A stretch of 64,000 nt of DNA from Microbacterium profundi (GTDB lineage Bacteria; Actinomycetota; Actinomycetes; Actinomycetales; Microbacteriaceae), in contig NZ_JPSY01000001.1 of the NCBI RefSeq assembly GCF_000763375.1, positions 620,001-684,000 of the forward strand. The letters run 5' to 3'. The position numbers and the translations under genes are program-made. Below, in pieces: positions 29,162 to 39,259 of the stretch; the stretch's first letter is position 1, and each line of letters begins with the position of its first letter. Below the pieces are notes generated by a model, which made no database searches, was not told the origin of the DNA, and was given only the letters and a program-made list of their open reading frames with translations.

Positions 29162-29638
29162 CTAGCCCAGCCTCTCGAACTGCATGCCGGCCCAGATGAG
29201 CCAGCCGAGGCTGTAGATCGTCGCGGTGATGCCGAGGATCAGCGCCCAGAGCGCGATCGCACGGCTCTCGACCGGGCGGCGCAGCGACATGATCGCCGCG
29301 ACGACGGCGACGATCGCGAGCGGAATCCCCCAGCCGACGAACCACGACGCGCACAGCGCGACGATCGCAGCGAGCAGCGCCCATGGGGCGAGACGGGTGT
29401 TGTCCTCGGCGTCGGTGCCGTCATACGGCGCCCACTGCACGGCCGGCATCCCCGCTGTGTCCGCTGGTCCGCTGGCGACGACCGGCTCGACTCCGACCGG
29501 GCCTGTGGGCAGCTTCGTGTAGCTGTCACGCGGCGCGCCGGGCATCCGGGTCGCACCGGCGGGGCGCTCGACCTCGGCGGAGGGGCGCTCCACCTTCGGC
29601 TGTTCGCCCGACCGGCCCGTGCCGCGTTGGTCACTCAT
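29162..29638 (-). CDS. DUF4190 membrane protein
   Basis: A 158-residue protein with an about 85-residue Pro/Gly-rich cytoplasmic region and two C-terminal membrane helices joined by a short basic turn ([33 protein letters not shown], then [20 protein letters not shown]), the DUF4190 pattern. Function unknown. ATG 29638 overlaps the tsaD stop as ATGA, so it is co-translated with the t6A gene. Confidence 0.8.
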   Translation of the reverse strand: MSDQRGTGRSGEQPKVERPSAEVERPAGATRMPGAPRDSYTKLPTGPVGVEPVVASGPADTAGMPAVQWAPYDGTDAEDNTRLAPWALLAAIVALCASWFVGWGIPLAIVAVVAAIMSLRRPVESRAIALWALILGITATIYSLGWLIWAGMQFERLG

Positions 29639-30711
29639 GCGGAATCCTCTGTCGGCGCTTGAGCCACCTGGATCTCGGTGACCGGCAGCGTGGAATCGGC
29701 GCCGAACGCGAGCGTGGACGGGCGGCGGCCCGAGCTGATCAGGTCTGCGGCGAGCGCGGCGATCATCGCGCCGTTGTCGGTGCAGAGCGAAAGCGGCGGG
29801 ATCCGCACGGTCACTCCCGCGGCCGCAGCACGCTCGATCGCGACGTCGCGCAGGCGCTTATTGGCGATCACGCCGCCGCCGAGCAGCAGCCGAGGCACGC
29901 CCAGGTCGGCACACGCGGCAAGAGCCTTGGTGACGAGCACATCGACGACTGCTTCGCGGAAGCTCGCGGCGACATCGGCCACCGGCACCTCTTCGCCCGC
30001 GGCCTCGCACCGCTCGACCCAGCGGGCGACGGCGGTCTTCAGCCCGGAGAACGAGAAGTCGTAGCGGTGCTTCTCCAAGTCTGGCGCCTTCGAGAGCCCC
30101 CGTGGGAAGCGGATCGCCTTGGGGTCGCCGTCGACAGCCGCACGGTCGATCTCCGGCCCGCCTGGATACGGCAGCGACAGCAGCCGGGCGACCTTGTCGA
30201 AGGCCTCTCCCGCCGCGTCATCCATGGTCTCGCCGAGCAGTTCGACGTCGGTGGTGAGGTCGCGCACGTGCAGCAGCGAGGTGTGGCCTCCCGAGACGAG
30301 CAGCGCGATCGTCGGATACTCGAGCGGGTCGGAGTCCGGCGTGACGATGTCGGCGGCGATGTGTCCGACGAGGTGGTTCACGGCGTACAGCGGCTTGCCG
30401 AGCGACACCGCAAGCCCCTTCGCCGCTCCGACGCCGACCATGAGCGCACCGGCGAGACCGGGACCGCTGGTGACGGCGATCGCGTCGAGGTCTTCCAGTC
30501 GCACCTGCGCCTCGGCGAGCGCGGCCTCGATCGACGGCTGGAGTGCTTCGAGGTGCGCGCGGGCGGCGACCTCGGGGATGACGCCGCCGTAGCGGGCGTG
30601 CTCGTCCATGCTGGATGCGATCGTGTTCGACAGCAGCGTGCGTCCGCGGACGATGCCGATGCCCGTCTCGTCGCAGCTCGTCTCGATGCCGAGGACCAGG
30701 GGTTCACTCAT
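29635..30711 (-). CDS. tsaD: tRNA N6-adenosine threonylcarbamoyltransferase TsaD
   Basis: A 358-residue ASKHA-fold enzyme that transfers threonylcarbamoyl to A37 of ANN-decoding tRNAs. [14 protein letters not shown] (residues 8-21), the metal-binding H113-x3-H117 (VNHLVGH), [10 protein letters not shown] near 145 and [12 protein letters not shown] near 275 are family motifs. ATG 30711 overlaps the rimI stop. Frame upstream of this ATG lacks homology. It works with TsaB (same operon) and TsaE (32.6 kb). Confidence 0.97.
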   Translation of the reverse strand: MSEPLVLGIETSCDETGIGIVRGRTLLSNTIASSMDEHARYGGVIPEVAARAHLEALQPSIEAALAEAQVRLEDLDAIAVTSGPGLAGALMVGVGAAKGLAVSLGKPLYAVNHLVGHIAADIVTPDSDPLEYPTIALLVSGGHTSLLHVRDLTTDVELLGETMDDAAGEAFDKVARLLSLPYPGGPEIDRAAVDGDPKAIRFPRGLSKAPDLEKHRYDFSFSGLKTAVARWVERCEAAGEEVPVADVAASFREAVVDVLVTKALAACADLGVPRLLLGGGVIANKRLRDVAIERAAAAGVTVRIPPLSLCTDNGAMIAALAADLISSGRRPSTLAFGADSTLPVTEIQVAQAPTEDSA

Positions 30712-31190
30712 GCTGTGGTCTCCTTCTGCGCCGCGGCAGCCCACCGGCGCAGATCGAGCTTCATCACGATCGCGTCGACGTTGTCGGGCTGGTAGTAGTG
30801 CGGGCGGCGGGCGAGCTCCTCGAACCCCTCGGAGATGTAGAGCCCCTCGGCACCCGGATTGTCGGCGCGCACCTCGAGGAAGACTTCGCGGGCGCCGCGG
30901 GCGGATGCTTCGGCGAGCAGAGTCCGCAGCATCCGGCGTCCTCTCCCCTCGCCACGGCGGGCTTCGACGAGGGCGATGGTCTGAATGTCAGCATCCGCAT
31001 TTCCACGGATCGAGCGGAGCCCGGCATATCCGATGATCTCGCCGCCGTCCTCGTCGACGAGGTAGTGGCTGTACTCGGTGACGAGTTCGGCCGCCATCGA
31101 TTCGGCGCTCCACGCATCGCTCGGGAACGAGGCGTTCTCGATGGCCATGATCGCGTCGAGGTCGGCGGGGGTGGCGATGCGGATGGTCAC
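30708..31190 (-). CDS. rimI: Ribosomal protein bS18 N-acetyltransferase RimI
   Basis: A 160-residue GNAT acetyltransferase. The acetyl-CoA site is visible as [15 protein letters not shown] (Q/RxxGxG/A type), with [11 protein letters not shown] before it and [24 protein letters not shown] after it, the RimI signature. GTG 31190 overlaps the tsaB stop as GTGA. The tsaB-rimI-tsaD order is the usual bacterial arrangement. Confidence 0.94.
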   Translation of the reverse strand: MTIRIATPADLDAIMAIENASFPSDAWSAESMAAELVTEYSHYLVDEDGGEIIGYAGLRSIRGNADADIQTIALVEARRGEGRGRRMLRTLLAEASARGAREVFLEVRADNPGAEGLYISEGFEELARRPHYYQPDNVDAIVMKLDLRRWAAAAQKETTA

Positions 31191-31807
31191 AGTCCCACCC
31201 GCTTCGGGGCACCGGGGACGGTGACGTCGGGCTGGCGCAGGTAGAGGGGTTCGGCGCCGGCCAGTTCGCGCCCGGCGTTCGCGGCGCGGATGCCGACCCT
31301 GGCGAGGGCTGCGGCGTCGACCGTGGTGACCTCGCGCGCGTCGAGACCGTCGAGATACGCGTCGGCGCCGGTGCGCGGCACGAGCACCGTCTCGGATTTC
31401 AGGTGCGGGATGCCGTCGGCATCGAGCCCGCGGAACACGCTGATCGCGAGCTCCCGACGACGAGCATCCGTGACGATCGCGAACGTGCCGGCCTCGGGAT
31501 CCTGCTCGAGGATGCTGAGTGCCGCGGCGAAGTGGCTCGGCACGGCGATCACGGGGATGTGCCGGCCGAGCGCGAACGCCCGCGCGGTGGCGATGCCGAT
31601 CCGGAGCCCGGTGAAGGGGCCGGGTCCCATACCTGCGACGACGTGGGTGATCTCCTCGCCCGCCTCAGCCAGAGCCCGCTGCAGCAGGGAGCCGATGACC
31701 TCGGCGTGTCCGAGCGGGTCGGGGCTGGACGCGTCGGCGCGACGGCGGCCGCCGGCGTCGACGATCGCGACGGCCGTGCCCAGGGAGGTGTCGACAGCGA
31801 GAATCAC
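31187..31807 (-). CDS. tsaB: t6A biosynthesis protein TsaB
   Basis: A 206-residue ASKHA-fold partner of TsaD. ILAVDTSLGTAVAIVD at the N-terminus and GMGPGPFTGLRIGIATARAFAL near residue 60 are diagnostic. GTG 31807 is preceded by GGAGAC and by TACCCT at 6 nt, so it probably heads the operon tsaB-rimI-tsaD-DUF4190-unknown. Confidence 0.95.
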   Translation of the reverse strand: MILAVDTSLGTAVAIVDAGGRRRADASSPDPLGHAEVIGSLLQRALAEAGEEITHVVAGMGPGPFTGLRIGIATARAFALGRHIPVIAVPSHFAAALSILEQDPEAGTFAIVTDARRRELAISVFRGLDADGIPHLKSETVLVPRTGADAYLDGLDAREVTTVDAAALARVGIRAANAGRELAGAEPLYLRQPDVTVPGAPKRVGL

Positions 31808-31835
31808 GTCTCCAGGGTAGTCGGCCGCGCGACGT

Positions 31836-31995
31836 GGTCGCTGAGCCTGTCGAAGCGCCCGACCCGGCGCACCTAGCCGGTCGCTGAGCCCGTCGAAGCG
31901 CCCGACCCGGCGCCCCTAGCCGGTCGCTGAGCCCGTCGAAGCGCCCGGCGGGCGCACCTAGCCGGTCGCTGAGCCTGTCGAAGCGCCCGGCGGGC
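31836..31995. repeat. Four 43-bp tandem repeats (GGTCGCTGAGCCTGTCGAAG type)
   Basis: Units start at 31836, 31879, 31922 and 31964. Each contains GGTCGCTGAGCC(T/C)GTCGAAG followed by CGCCCG and a CCTAGCC-type end. The third and fourth units run into the 3' end of the GIY-YIG gene and supply its stop codon. The core is the reverse complement of that in the array at 32360-32613. Confidence 0.92.
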
Positions 31996-32287
31996 GTTGC
32001 AGGCGATTTCGCGACAGCCCCGGAAGGTCATCGCCGCGTTCCTCGATCAACGCCGTCTTCTTCTGTCGCGACCATCCCTGTACCTGTTTCTCACGGAAAT
32101 ACGCCTCGTCGATGCGATCGAATTCTTCGCCGTATACGAGAACAACTGGGCGCCTCCTACGGGTGTACGCGGCGGCCTTCTCGTCCACGTTGTTGTGTTC
32201 CCACACGCGGGCGATCACGTCAGCGAAGGCCGTGCTTCCGGTGTAGTAGCTCCCATCGGAGCATCTGAGTATGTACATCCATGGCAT
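31958..32287 (-). CDS. GIY-YIG family nuclease (UPF0213/YhbQ type)
   Basis: A 109-residue single-domain GIY-YIG protein: MYILRCSDGSYYTGST supplies the first beta strands with the YIL and YTG pair, IARVWEHN places the conserved Arg in the first helix, and YFREKQVQGWSRQKK supplies the catalytic Glu region. The last ten residues (PGASTGSATG) and the stop codon are encoded by the flanking tandem repeat. No Shine-Dalgarno or TANNNT box is clear before ATG 32287; the frame is open upstream but there it reads through repeats. The gene lies between two oppositely oriented arrays of one repeat family, see findings. Cellular role unknown. Confidence 0.85.
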   Translation of the reverse strand: MPWMYILRCSDGSYYTGSTAFADVIARVWEHNNVDEKAAAYTRRRRPVVLVYGEEFDRIDEAYFREKQVQGWSRQKKTALIEERGDDLPGLSRNRLQRPPGASTGSATG

Positions 32288-32359
32288 GGTCTCAGCATGC
32301 GCGCCGGGTGCGAGCGGATGCTGTGGCGCAGGCGATCTGTGGATAACCAGCCGGCGTTG

Positions 32360-32613
32360 CCTCGTGGGCCGCGGGCCCTTCGACAGGCTCAGGGACCGCT
32401 GAGTTCCTCCCCACCCACGTGGCCCCGCGGGCCCTTCAACAGGCTCAGGGACCACTGAGTCCTCCCCACCCACGTGGCCCCGCGGACCCTTCGACAGGCT
32501 CAGGGACCACTGAGTCCTCCCCCCACGTCAACGCGGGCCCTTCGACAGGCTCAGGGACCGCTGAGTTCCGCCCCACCCACGTGGCCGCGGGCCCTTCGAC
32601 AGGCTCAGGGACC
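32360..32613. repeat. Five 51-56-bp tandem repeats (CCCTTCGACAGGCTCAGGGACC type)
   Basis: Cores start at 32376, 32432, 32487, 32538 and 32592; each has (C)CCTTC(G/A)ACAGGCTCAGGGACC and is separated by similar CTGAGT-CCCCACCCACGTGG spacers. The array fills the gap between the GIY-YIG start and the tsaE stop (32615), and its orientation is opposite to the array at 31836-31995. Apart from these repeats the gap holds nothing recognisable. Confidence 0.92.
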
Positions 32614-32614
32614 A

Positions 32615-33097
32615 CTACTTCGTGATGCGCTCTATCGTCACGACGCGGGGGGCGTCAGCATCCAGGTCCTCGTCGGCCACGTCGTCCCCCGCGACGCCCA
32701 CAGGCCGCTCGAGCTCGATGTCCCACCAGGCATCCGCGATCGACGGGGCCATCTCGCGTCCCCACTCGATCACGACCACCGACCTCGCGAAGTCGATGTC
32801 GAGGTCGTCGAGCTCCGAGGCCGATCCCAGCCGGTACGCGTCCACATGCACGAGCGGCGCACGGCCGACGAGCGACGGATGCGTGCGCGCGATCACGAAC
32901 GTCGGGCTCTGCACAGGACCGCGCACGCCCATTCCCGACGCGAGGCCGCGGGTGAACGTCGTCTTCCCCGCCCCGAGCGGACCGGTCAGCACGAGCAGAT
33001 CGCCCGGCTGCAACTGCTCACCGATGATGAGGCCGAGGTGCTCCATGGCATCCGACGTCGCGATCTCGCGACGTCCGAGAAAGGCCGGATCGATCAT
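32615..33097 (-). CDS. tsaE: t6A biosynthesis ATPase TsaE
   Basis: A 160-residue P-loop ATPase needed for the TsaD-TsaB catalytic cycle. The P-loop TGPLGAGKTTF (residues 38-48), VQSPTFVIART and HVDAYRLGSASELDDLDID are diagnostic, as is VVVIEWGREM. ATG 33097 overlaps the alr stop as ATGA; an open frame upstream is inside alr. The stop codon abuts the last unit of the repeat array. Confidence 0.95.
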   Translation of the reverse strand: MIDPAFLGRREIATSDAMEHLGLIIGEQLQPGDLLVLTGPLGAGKTTFTRGLASGMGVRGPVQSPTFVIARTHPSLVGRAPLVHVDAYRLGSASELDDLDIDFARSVVVIEWGREMAPSIADAWWDIELERPVGVAGDDVADEDLDADAPRVVTIERITK

Positions 33098-34209
33098 GCG
33101 CCCCGCCGAGGCACGCGGTTGCCGATGCGCGTGACGATCTCGTAATTGATGGTGCTCGCGGCGTTCGCCCACTCCGTCGCCGAAGGCGCGCCGAGCGTCG
33201 GATCCCCGAACACCACGGCCTCGTCGCCGACCGCCACATGAGCGTCGCCGACGTCGACGACGAACTGGTCCATCGCGACGCGTCCGGCGACCGAGAACCG
33301 GCGTCCGTTGATCATGACGGGGCCGCGACCGGATGCCTGGCGCGGGATGCCGTCGGCATAACCGAGCGGAATCAGGGCGAGCGTCGTGTCGTGGTTCGCG
33401 CGGTGGTCGTAGCCGTAAGAGACGCCGGCGCCGGCCGGTACGCGTCGCACGGCGGCGACGGACGCGCGCAGGGTCATCGCCGGACGCAGCCCGAGGTCGG
33501 CGGACGAGCGGTCATCGAACGGCGAGAGCCCGTAGAGGCCGATGCCGATGCGCACGGCATCCAGTCGCGTCTCGGGGTGATCGATCGCCGCGGCCGTGGC
33601 CGCGATGTGCCGAATCTCTGGGCGGATGCCGGCGGATGCTGCGGCAGCAGTGCCGGCCTCGAACCGCGCGAGCGCTTCGAGGTCATCGGCACGCGATGCA
33701 TTGGAGAGGTGGCTGAAGAGGCCGATGATGCGGAGTCGGCCGATCCTCTCGAGCCGCGCGGCTTCGGCGAAGACACGATTCCAGTCGCCGGGCGCGACGC
33801 CGTTGCGCGAGAGCCCGGTCTCGAGCTTCAGGTGCACTCCGACGGGTCCGTCGCTGCCTGCCGCGGCGCCAGCCGCCTCGAGCTGGTCGAAGGAGGAGAT
33901 GCCGACCTCGATGCCGTTCGCGGCTGCCGACTCGAAGCGCTCGCCCGGCTCGTGCAGCCAGGCGACGATCGGGGCGTTGATGCCCTGTCGGCGCAGGTCG
34001 ACGGCCTCGGCGATCTCGGCGACGCCGAGCCTGGTCGCTCCGCCCGAGAGCGCGGCGACGGCCGCCGATGCGGCCCCGTGCCCGTATGCGTTGGCCTTGA
34101 CGACGGCGATGACGTCGACGCCCGTGAGGCGACGGAAGTGCCGGGTGTTGTCGGCGATCGCCGCCATCTCGATGGTTGCCTCGCGGAAAGGCACAGTCGA
34201 TGCACTCAC
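33094..34209 (-). CDS. alr: Alanine racemase
   Basis: A 371-residue PLP enzyme making D-alanine for peptidoglycan. The PLP lysine is K38 in VVKANAYGHG; the second catalytic Tyr lies in VSYGYDHRA near residue 260, and RVAMDQFVVDVGD near 310 is a family motif. GTG 34209 overlaps the acpS stop as GTGA, and its own stop overlaps tsaE. The order acpS-alr-tsaE is a common actinobacterial arrangement. Confidence 0.96.
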   Translation of the reverse strand: MSASTVPFREATIEMAAIADNTRHFRRLTGVDVIAVVKANAYGHGAASAAVAALSGGATRLGVAEIAEAVDLRRQGINAPIVAWLHEPGERFESAAANGIEVGISSFDQLEAAGAAAGSDGPVGVHLKLETGLSRNGVAPGDWNRVFAEAARLERIGRLRIIGLFSHLSNASRADDLEALARFEAGTAAAASAGIRPEIRHIAATAAAIDHPETRLDAVRIGIGLYGLSPFDDRSSADLGLRPAMTLRASVAAVRRVPAGAGVSYGYDHRANHDTTLALIPLGYADGIPRQASGRGPVMINGRRFSVAGRVAMDQFVVDVGDAHVAVGDEAVVFGDPTLGAPSATEWANAASTINYEIVTRIGNRVPRRGA

Positions 34210-34565
34210 AGCGGCTCCCCCTCGGCGACGACGAACGCAGTGGCGAGGCCCGCGTCATGCGACATGGTCAGGTGCAGTTTCAGGATGCCTTTGCCGGTGA
34301 CCGCGTCGGCCGTCGATCCCGTGAGCAGGAAATGCGGGCGGCCGGATGGCTCGGATGCGATCTCGATCTCGGTCCAGTGCACGCCGTCCGACCCGCCGAG
34401 AGCCTTGATCAGCGCCTCTTTCGCGGCGTAGCGCGCGGCGAGCGACGGTAGCCTCAGCGTGCGTTCGGACGGGGCGAAGAGTCGCTCCATGAGCCGCGGT
34501 GTGCGGGACATCGTGCGTTCGAACCGCGGGATGTCCACGAGGTCGATGCCGGTCCCGATGATCAC
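34206..34565 (-). CDS. acpS: Holo-[acyl-carrier-protein] synthase
   Basis: A 119-residue 4'-phosphopantetheinyl transferase that activates acyl carrier protein. GTGIDLVDIPRFER carries the Mg-binding Asp, and AARYAAKEALIKALG the second conserved Glu/Lys set. GTG 34565 has TAGGCT 6 nt upstream (leaderless pattern), so this promoter probably drives acpS-alr-tsaE. Confidence 0.95.
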   Translation of the reverse strand: MIIGTGIDLVDIPRFERTMSRTPRLMERLFAPSERTLRLPSLAARYAAKEALIKALGGSDGVHWTEIEIASEPSGRPHFLLTGSTADAVTGKGILKLHLTMSHDAGLATAFVVAEGEPL

Positions 34566-34658
34566 CTCACCAGCCTACTCGGGCGGCTCTGGTCTCTTCA
34601 TCCGCGCCCGCGCTCTCCCCGGCATCCACCCAGCCTGCGCTTCGCCCCGCGACCCGGC

Positions 34659-35818
34659 CGACACTTGTCAGTCCAGATCACACACGCCTGCCGAGAAACC
34701 GTGTTCTGGGCTGACAAGTGTGATCTGGACCGACGGATGAGCGGATGCCGCGAGCGCGACTAGTTCTGCACAATTCCCGAGAAGTCGAACTCGTTCACAA
34801 TCACCGCAATTCGGCAGTTGACGACCGAAGATCGGTGCATGCTCTGAGGATGCTTCAGCCCGCCCAGCTCCTCCCCCACTTCGACGGCATCGCGCGCGGT
34901 ACGCAGCTTCAGGCGTTCGGATGCACTCGCACAGATCTCGCCGCCGCGGCGCGCTCCGGTGACATCGTCCGAGTCCGTCCCGGTGTGTACGCGCTGGCCG
35001 GGATCGATCCACGCGTCATCACGGCTGCGGAACACGGCGGCGCACTCACCTGCGCTGCCGCCCTTCGAAGCCACGGCGTCTGGATGCTTCCCGAGAAGAA
35101 GAAGAAGAAGGAAGAGGAGGGCACCGAGGTCCACGTGTGGATGGGCAAGGCCGGTCGCCGGCACCACACCGAATGCGGGTGTGTCACACATCACAGTCCT
35201 GGCAAGGCACAGCTCGGCATGGCCCCCGTCGCCGCAGCCCTCATCCACTTGTTCCGCTGCGCCGACCACGAGACATTCTTCGCTGCGTACGAGTCCGCCT
35301 GGAATCAGCGATTGATCATGGCGAGCGATCGTGACCGCATCAGACGGGAGCTGCCACTCACCGCGGGGTGGCTCCTGGACCTCGCGCGCGGCGATGCCGA
35401 GAGCGGTTTGGAGTCGCTGCTCCGCTTGCGACTGCATCTTCTCGGAATCCGGCTCGACTGCCAAGTGCAGATCGACGGCGTCGGCAGAGTGGATTTCGTG
35501 ATCGGCGGACGCGTGATCCTCGAGGCTGACGGCAAGGTGAACCACGACGGCAGCATGCGGCACAAGGACCTGATCCGGGATGCCGAGGCTTCAGCTCGCG
35601 GCTACGAGACGCTGCGCTTCGACTACTCGATGATCGTGTACGACTGGGACCGGGTCGTCGCAGCGATCCTGCCTGCACTCGCACGTGCTCGGGCCTGATG
35701 CCCCGGCATCCGGTGCCGGCAAGGTCGATCCCGCGCACACATGTCAGCCCAGAAAACAGGTGTCAGCCGAAACGCCGAGGTTTCGACCGACATCCGTGAT
35801 CTGAGCCGACAAGTGTCA
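34659..35818. mobile_element. Candidate 1.16-kb element: single AbiEi/DUF559 gene between inverted repeats
   Basis: Left end 34659-34681 and right end about 35796-35818 are inverted repeats: both read (inward) GACACTTGTC, four variable bases, then CAGATCAC, about 19 of 22 matching. Each end is part of a longer composite of about 75 bp with an inner arm (GTTCTGGGCTGACAAGTGT at about 34702-34721; the inverted counterpart with GGGCTGACATGTGT at 35736-35757). The only gene inside is the nuclease-like protein. No clear target-site duplication is seen, so a pair of independent dispersed repeats is an alternative reading. Confidence 0.45.
34850..35698 (+). CDS. AbiEi-type N-terminal domain plus DUF559 (Vsr-like) nuclease domain protein
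   Basis: A 282-residue protein. Residues 1-55 resemble the AbiEi/type IV antitoxin N-terminal winged helix (FDGIARGTQLQAFGCTRTDL, RVRPGVYALAG). A Lys/Glu-only stretch (KKKKKEEE), encoded by GAA/GAG repeats, follows near residue 85. The C-terminal about 90 residues are DUF559-like, a PD-(D/E)xK fold related to Vsr: DFVIGGRVILEADGK contains the expected D...ExDGK active site, and RDAEASARGYETLRF follows. No AbiEii partner is adjacent, so a classical toxin-antitoxin role is unlikely. Start is uncertain: GTG 34835 is in frame and has GAAG upstream. It is flanked on both sides by inverted repeats. Confidence 0.78.
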   Translation: MLQPAQLLPHFDGIARGTQLQAFGCTRTDLAAAARSGDIVRVRPGVYALAGIDPRVITAAEHGGALTCAAALRSHGVWMLPEKKKKKEEEGTEVHVWMGKAGRRHHTECGCVTHHSPGKAQLGMAPVAAALIHLFRCADHETFFAAYESAWNQRLIMASDRDRIRRELPLTAGWLLDLARGDAESGLESLLRLRLHLLGIRLDCQVQIDGVGRVDFVIGGRVILEADGKVNHDGSMRHKDLIRDAEASARGYETLRFDYSMIVYDWDRVVAAILPALARARA

Positions 35819-35846
35819 GGGCCGGCAAGCGCGCAGCGCCGCCCGC

Positions 35847-37688
<1,842 letters not shown>

Positions 37689-37769
37689 GGTCTCAAGAGT
37701 AAGCGGGATCTTTTGCGAGGGTTCCGAACGAACTTCGGATGCCGTCGTCCCCCGCCCCCGCAGGTGTCG

Positions 37770-38067
37770 CCTCGTGCCGCCTCAACCGCCGAAAGCGGCA
37801 CGACCAACCACCTCGCAGGCGTGCGGCTCCGCGCCATCCCCCGCAAGTGTCGCCTCCTGCCGCCTCAACCACCGAGAAGCGGCACAACCAACCACCTCCC
37901 GCGCGCGACTCCGCACCATCCCCCGCAGGTGTCGCCTCCTGCCGCCTCAACCGCCGAAAAGCGGCACGACCGACCACCTCCCGCGCGTGCGACTCCGCAC
38001 CATCCCCCGCAGGTGTCGCCTCGCGCCGCCTCAACCGCCACGAAGCGGCACGACCGACCACCTCCCG
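37770..38067. repeat. Four tandem copies of the 60-bp palindromic repeat upstream of glmS
   Basis: Copies start at about 37770, 37843, 37925 and 38010 (periods 73-84 bp). Each has (C)AGGTGTCGCCTC(C/G)(T/C)GCCGC at the left and AGCGGCAC(G/A)ACC(A/G)ACCACCTC at the right; the intervening linkers are also alike (GCGACTCCGC, CATCCCCCGC), so the locus grew by local duplication. The 585-bp gap between glmS and coaA contains only this cluster, the copy at 38173 and GC-rich filler. Confidence 0.87.
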
Positions 38068-38172
38068 GGCGCGCGACTCCGCCCCCGCCCCCGGGTGCGT
38101 CGATGCGTTCCAGGCCGGGTACGCCGTTCGCGCGCGATCGCCGTTCGATCCGTCCAGGGCGCCGCCCCCGCC

Positions 38173-38233
38173 CGGGAGGTGGCGCGAGTAGTCGCATAAA
38201 GCGCCGCCACACGGCATCAAGCGCCACCTCCCG
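38173..38233. repeat. Single 61-bp palindromic repeat 3' of coaA
   Basis: CGGGAGGTGGCGC (38173-38185) and GCGCCACCTCCCG (38221-38233) are perfect 13-bp inverted ends around a 35-bp centre. This is the cleanest member of the family and starts about 40 nt beyond the coaA stop, where it could act as a hairpin terminator. Confidence 0.88.
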
Positions 38234-38274
38234 CACCGGAGCGCACCGGAGTGGGCGGCGGAGGCGCGGCGCCG

Positions 38275-39219
38275 TCACAGCTTGCGCAGCAGCACGCTCT
38301 CGACGTTGTGGTCGGCGCCCTTGTTCAGAACGAGGCTCGCACGGTGCCGGGTAGGCATCACGTTCTCGACGAGGTTCGGCATGTTGATGTCGTTCCAGTA
38401 GCCGAGGGCCGTGGTGACAGCCTCTTCGTCGGTCAGGTGCGCGAACACGTTGAAGTACGACGACGGGTTGCTGAACGCGCCCTTGCGCAGCGCGAGGAAC
38501 CTCTCCACGTACCACTTCGAGATATGCGAGCTGTCGGCATCGACGAAGACCGAGAAGTCGAACAGGTCGCTCACGGCGACGTCGTTCGGCGCAGGCGGCG
38601 GCTGCAGCACATTCAGTCCCTCGACGATCACGACGTCAGGGCGCCGGACGACGACGTGCGCATCCGGGACGATGTCGTACCGCATGTGCGAGTAGAACGG
38701 AGCGCGCACCTCGGGCGCCCCCGACTTCACCTCGGTGAGGAACGACAGCAACGCCCGGCGGTCGTACGACTCGGGAAAGCCCTTGCGCTCCATCAGTCCC
38801 CGGCGCTCGAGTTCGGCGTTCGGGTAGAGGAATCCGTCTGTGGTTACGAGCTCGACCCGAGGCGTGCCCGGCCAGCGGCTCATCAGCTCGCGCAGCAGGC
38901 GGGCGATGGTCGACTTGCCCACGGCGACCGATCCTGCGACGCCGACGACGAACGGCGTGGTGGCGTCGTCCTCCTGGAGGAACGTGCTGGTCGCGGCGCC
39001 GAGCTGCTTGGTCGCGGTCGCGTATAGGCTGAGCAGACGACTCAGCGGCATGTAGACGTCGCGCACCTCGTCCAGGCTCAGCCGGTCGCCGAGGCCGCGG
39101 ATCTCGACGACCTCGTTCTGGCTCAACGGCTGGTCCAGGCCCGACGCCAATCGCGCCCACTCCGCACGGTCGATCTCTCGATACGGCGACAGCGGCTTTG
39201 TGGGGTCGGCGGTGGTCAC
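38275..39219 (-). CDS. coaA: Pantothenate kinase (type I)
   Basis: A 314-residue P-loop kinase catalysing the first step of coenzyme A synthesis. P-loop [17 protein letters not shown] near residue 92, [30 protein letters not shown], and [10 protein letters not shown] match bacterial Coa[15 protein letters not shown] opens the family domain. GTG 39219 is preceded by TACGAT at 7 nt (leaderless pattern). No terminator other than the palindromic repeat follows. Confidence 0.96.
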   Translation of the reverse strand: MTTADPTKPLSPYREIDRAEWARLASGLDQPLSQNEVVEIRGLGDRLSLDEVRDVYMPLSRLLSLYATATKQLGAATSTFLQEDDATTPFVVGVAGSVAVGKSTIARLLRELMSRWPGTPRVELVTTDGFLYPNAELERRGLMERKGFPESYDRRALLSFLTEVKSGAPEVRAPFYSHMRYDIVPDAHVVVRRPDVVIVEGLNVLQPPPAPNDVAVSDLFDFSVFVDADSSHISKWYVERFLALRKGAFSNPSSYFNVFAHLTDEEAVTTALGYWNDINMPNLVENVMPTRHRASLVLNKGADHNVESVLLRKL

Positions 39220-39259
39220 GCGTTACATCGTATCGGGGCGGAACATCGGCGAGCATCGG

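Noticed and set aside
32288..32473. 62-codon N-terminal extension of the GIY-YIG protein
   Set aside because: It would translate the tandem repeats; GIY-YIG homology begins at ATG 32287.
32360..32613. CRISPR-like array of five direct repeats
   Set aside because: Spacers are near-identical (CCCCACCCACGTGG-type), so this is a simple tandem array; no cas gene is nearby.
34835..35698. Type IV toxin-antitoxin pair
   Set aside because: Only the AbiEi-like N-terminal domain is present, fused to DUF559; no AbiEii nucleotidyltransferase gene is adjacent.
37689..37769. glmS ribozyme/riboswitch leader
   Set aside because: Too short, and a TACTCT box 7 nt before the ATG suggests no leader at all.
37770..38067. 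CRISPR-like spacing of four repeats
   Set aside because: The repeats are long imperfect palindromes with variable sequence, the intervening segments are near-copies of each other rather than unique spacers, and no cas gene is present.
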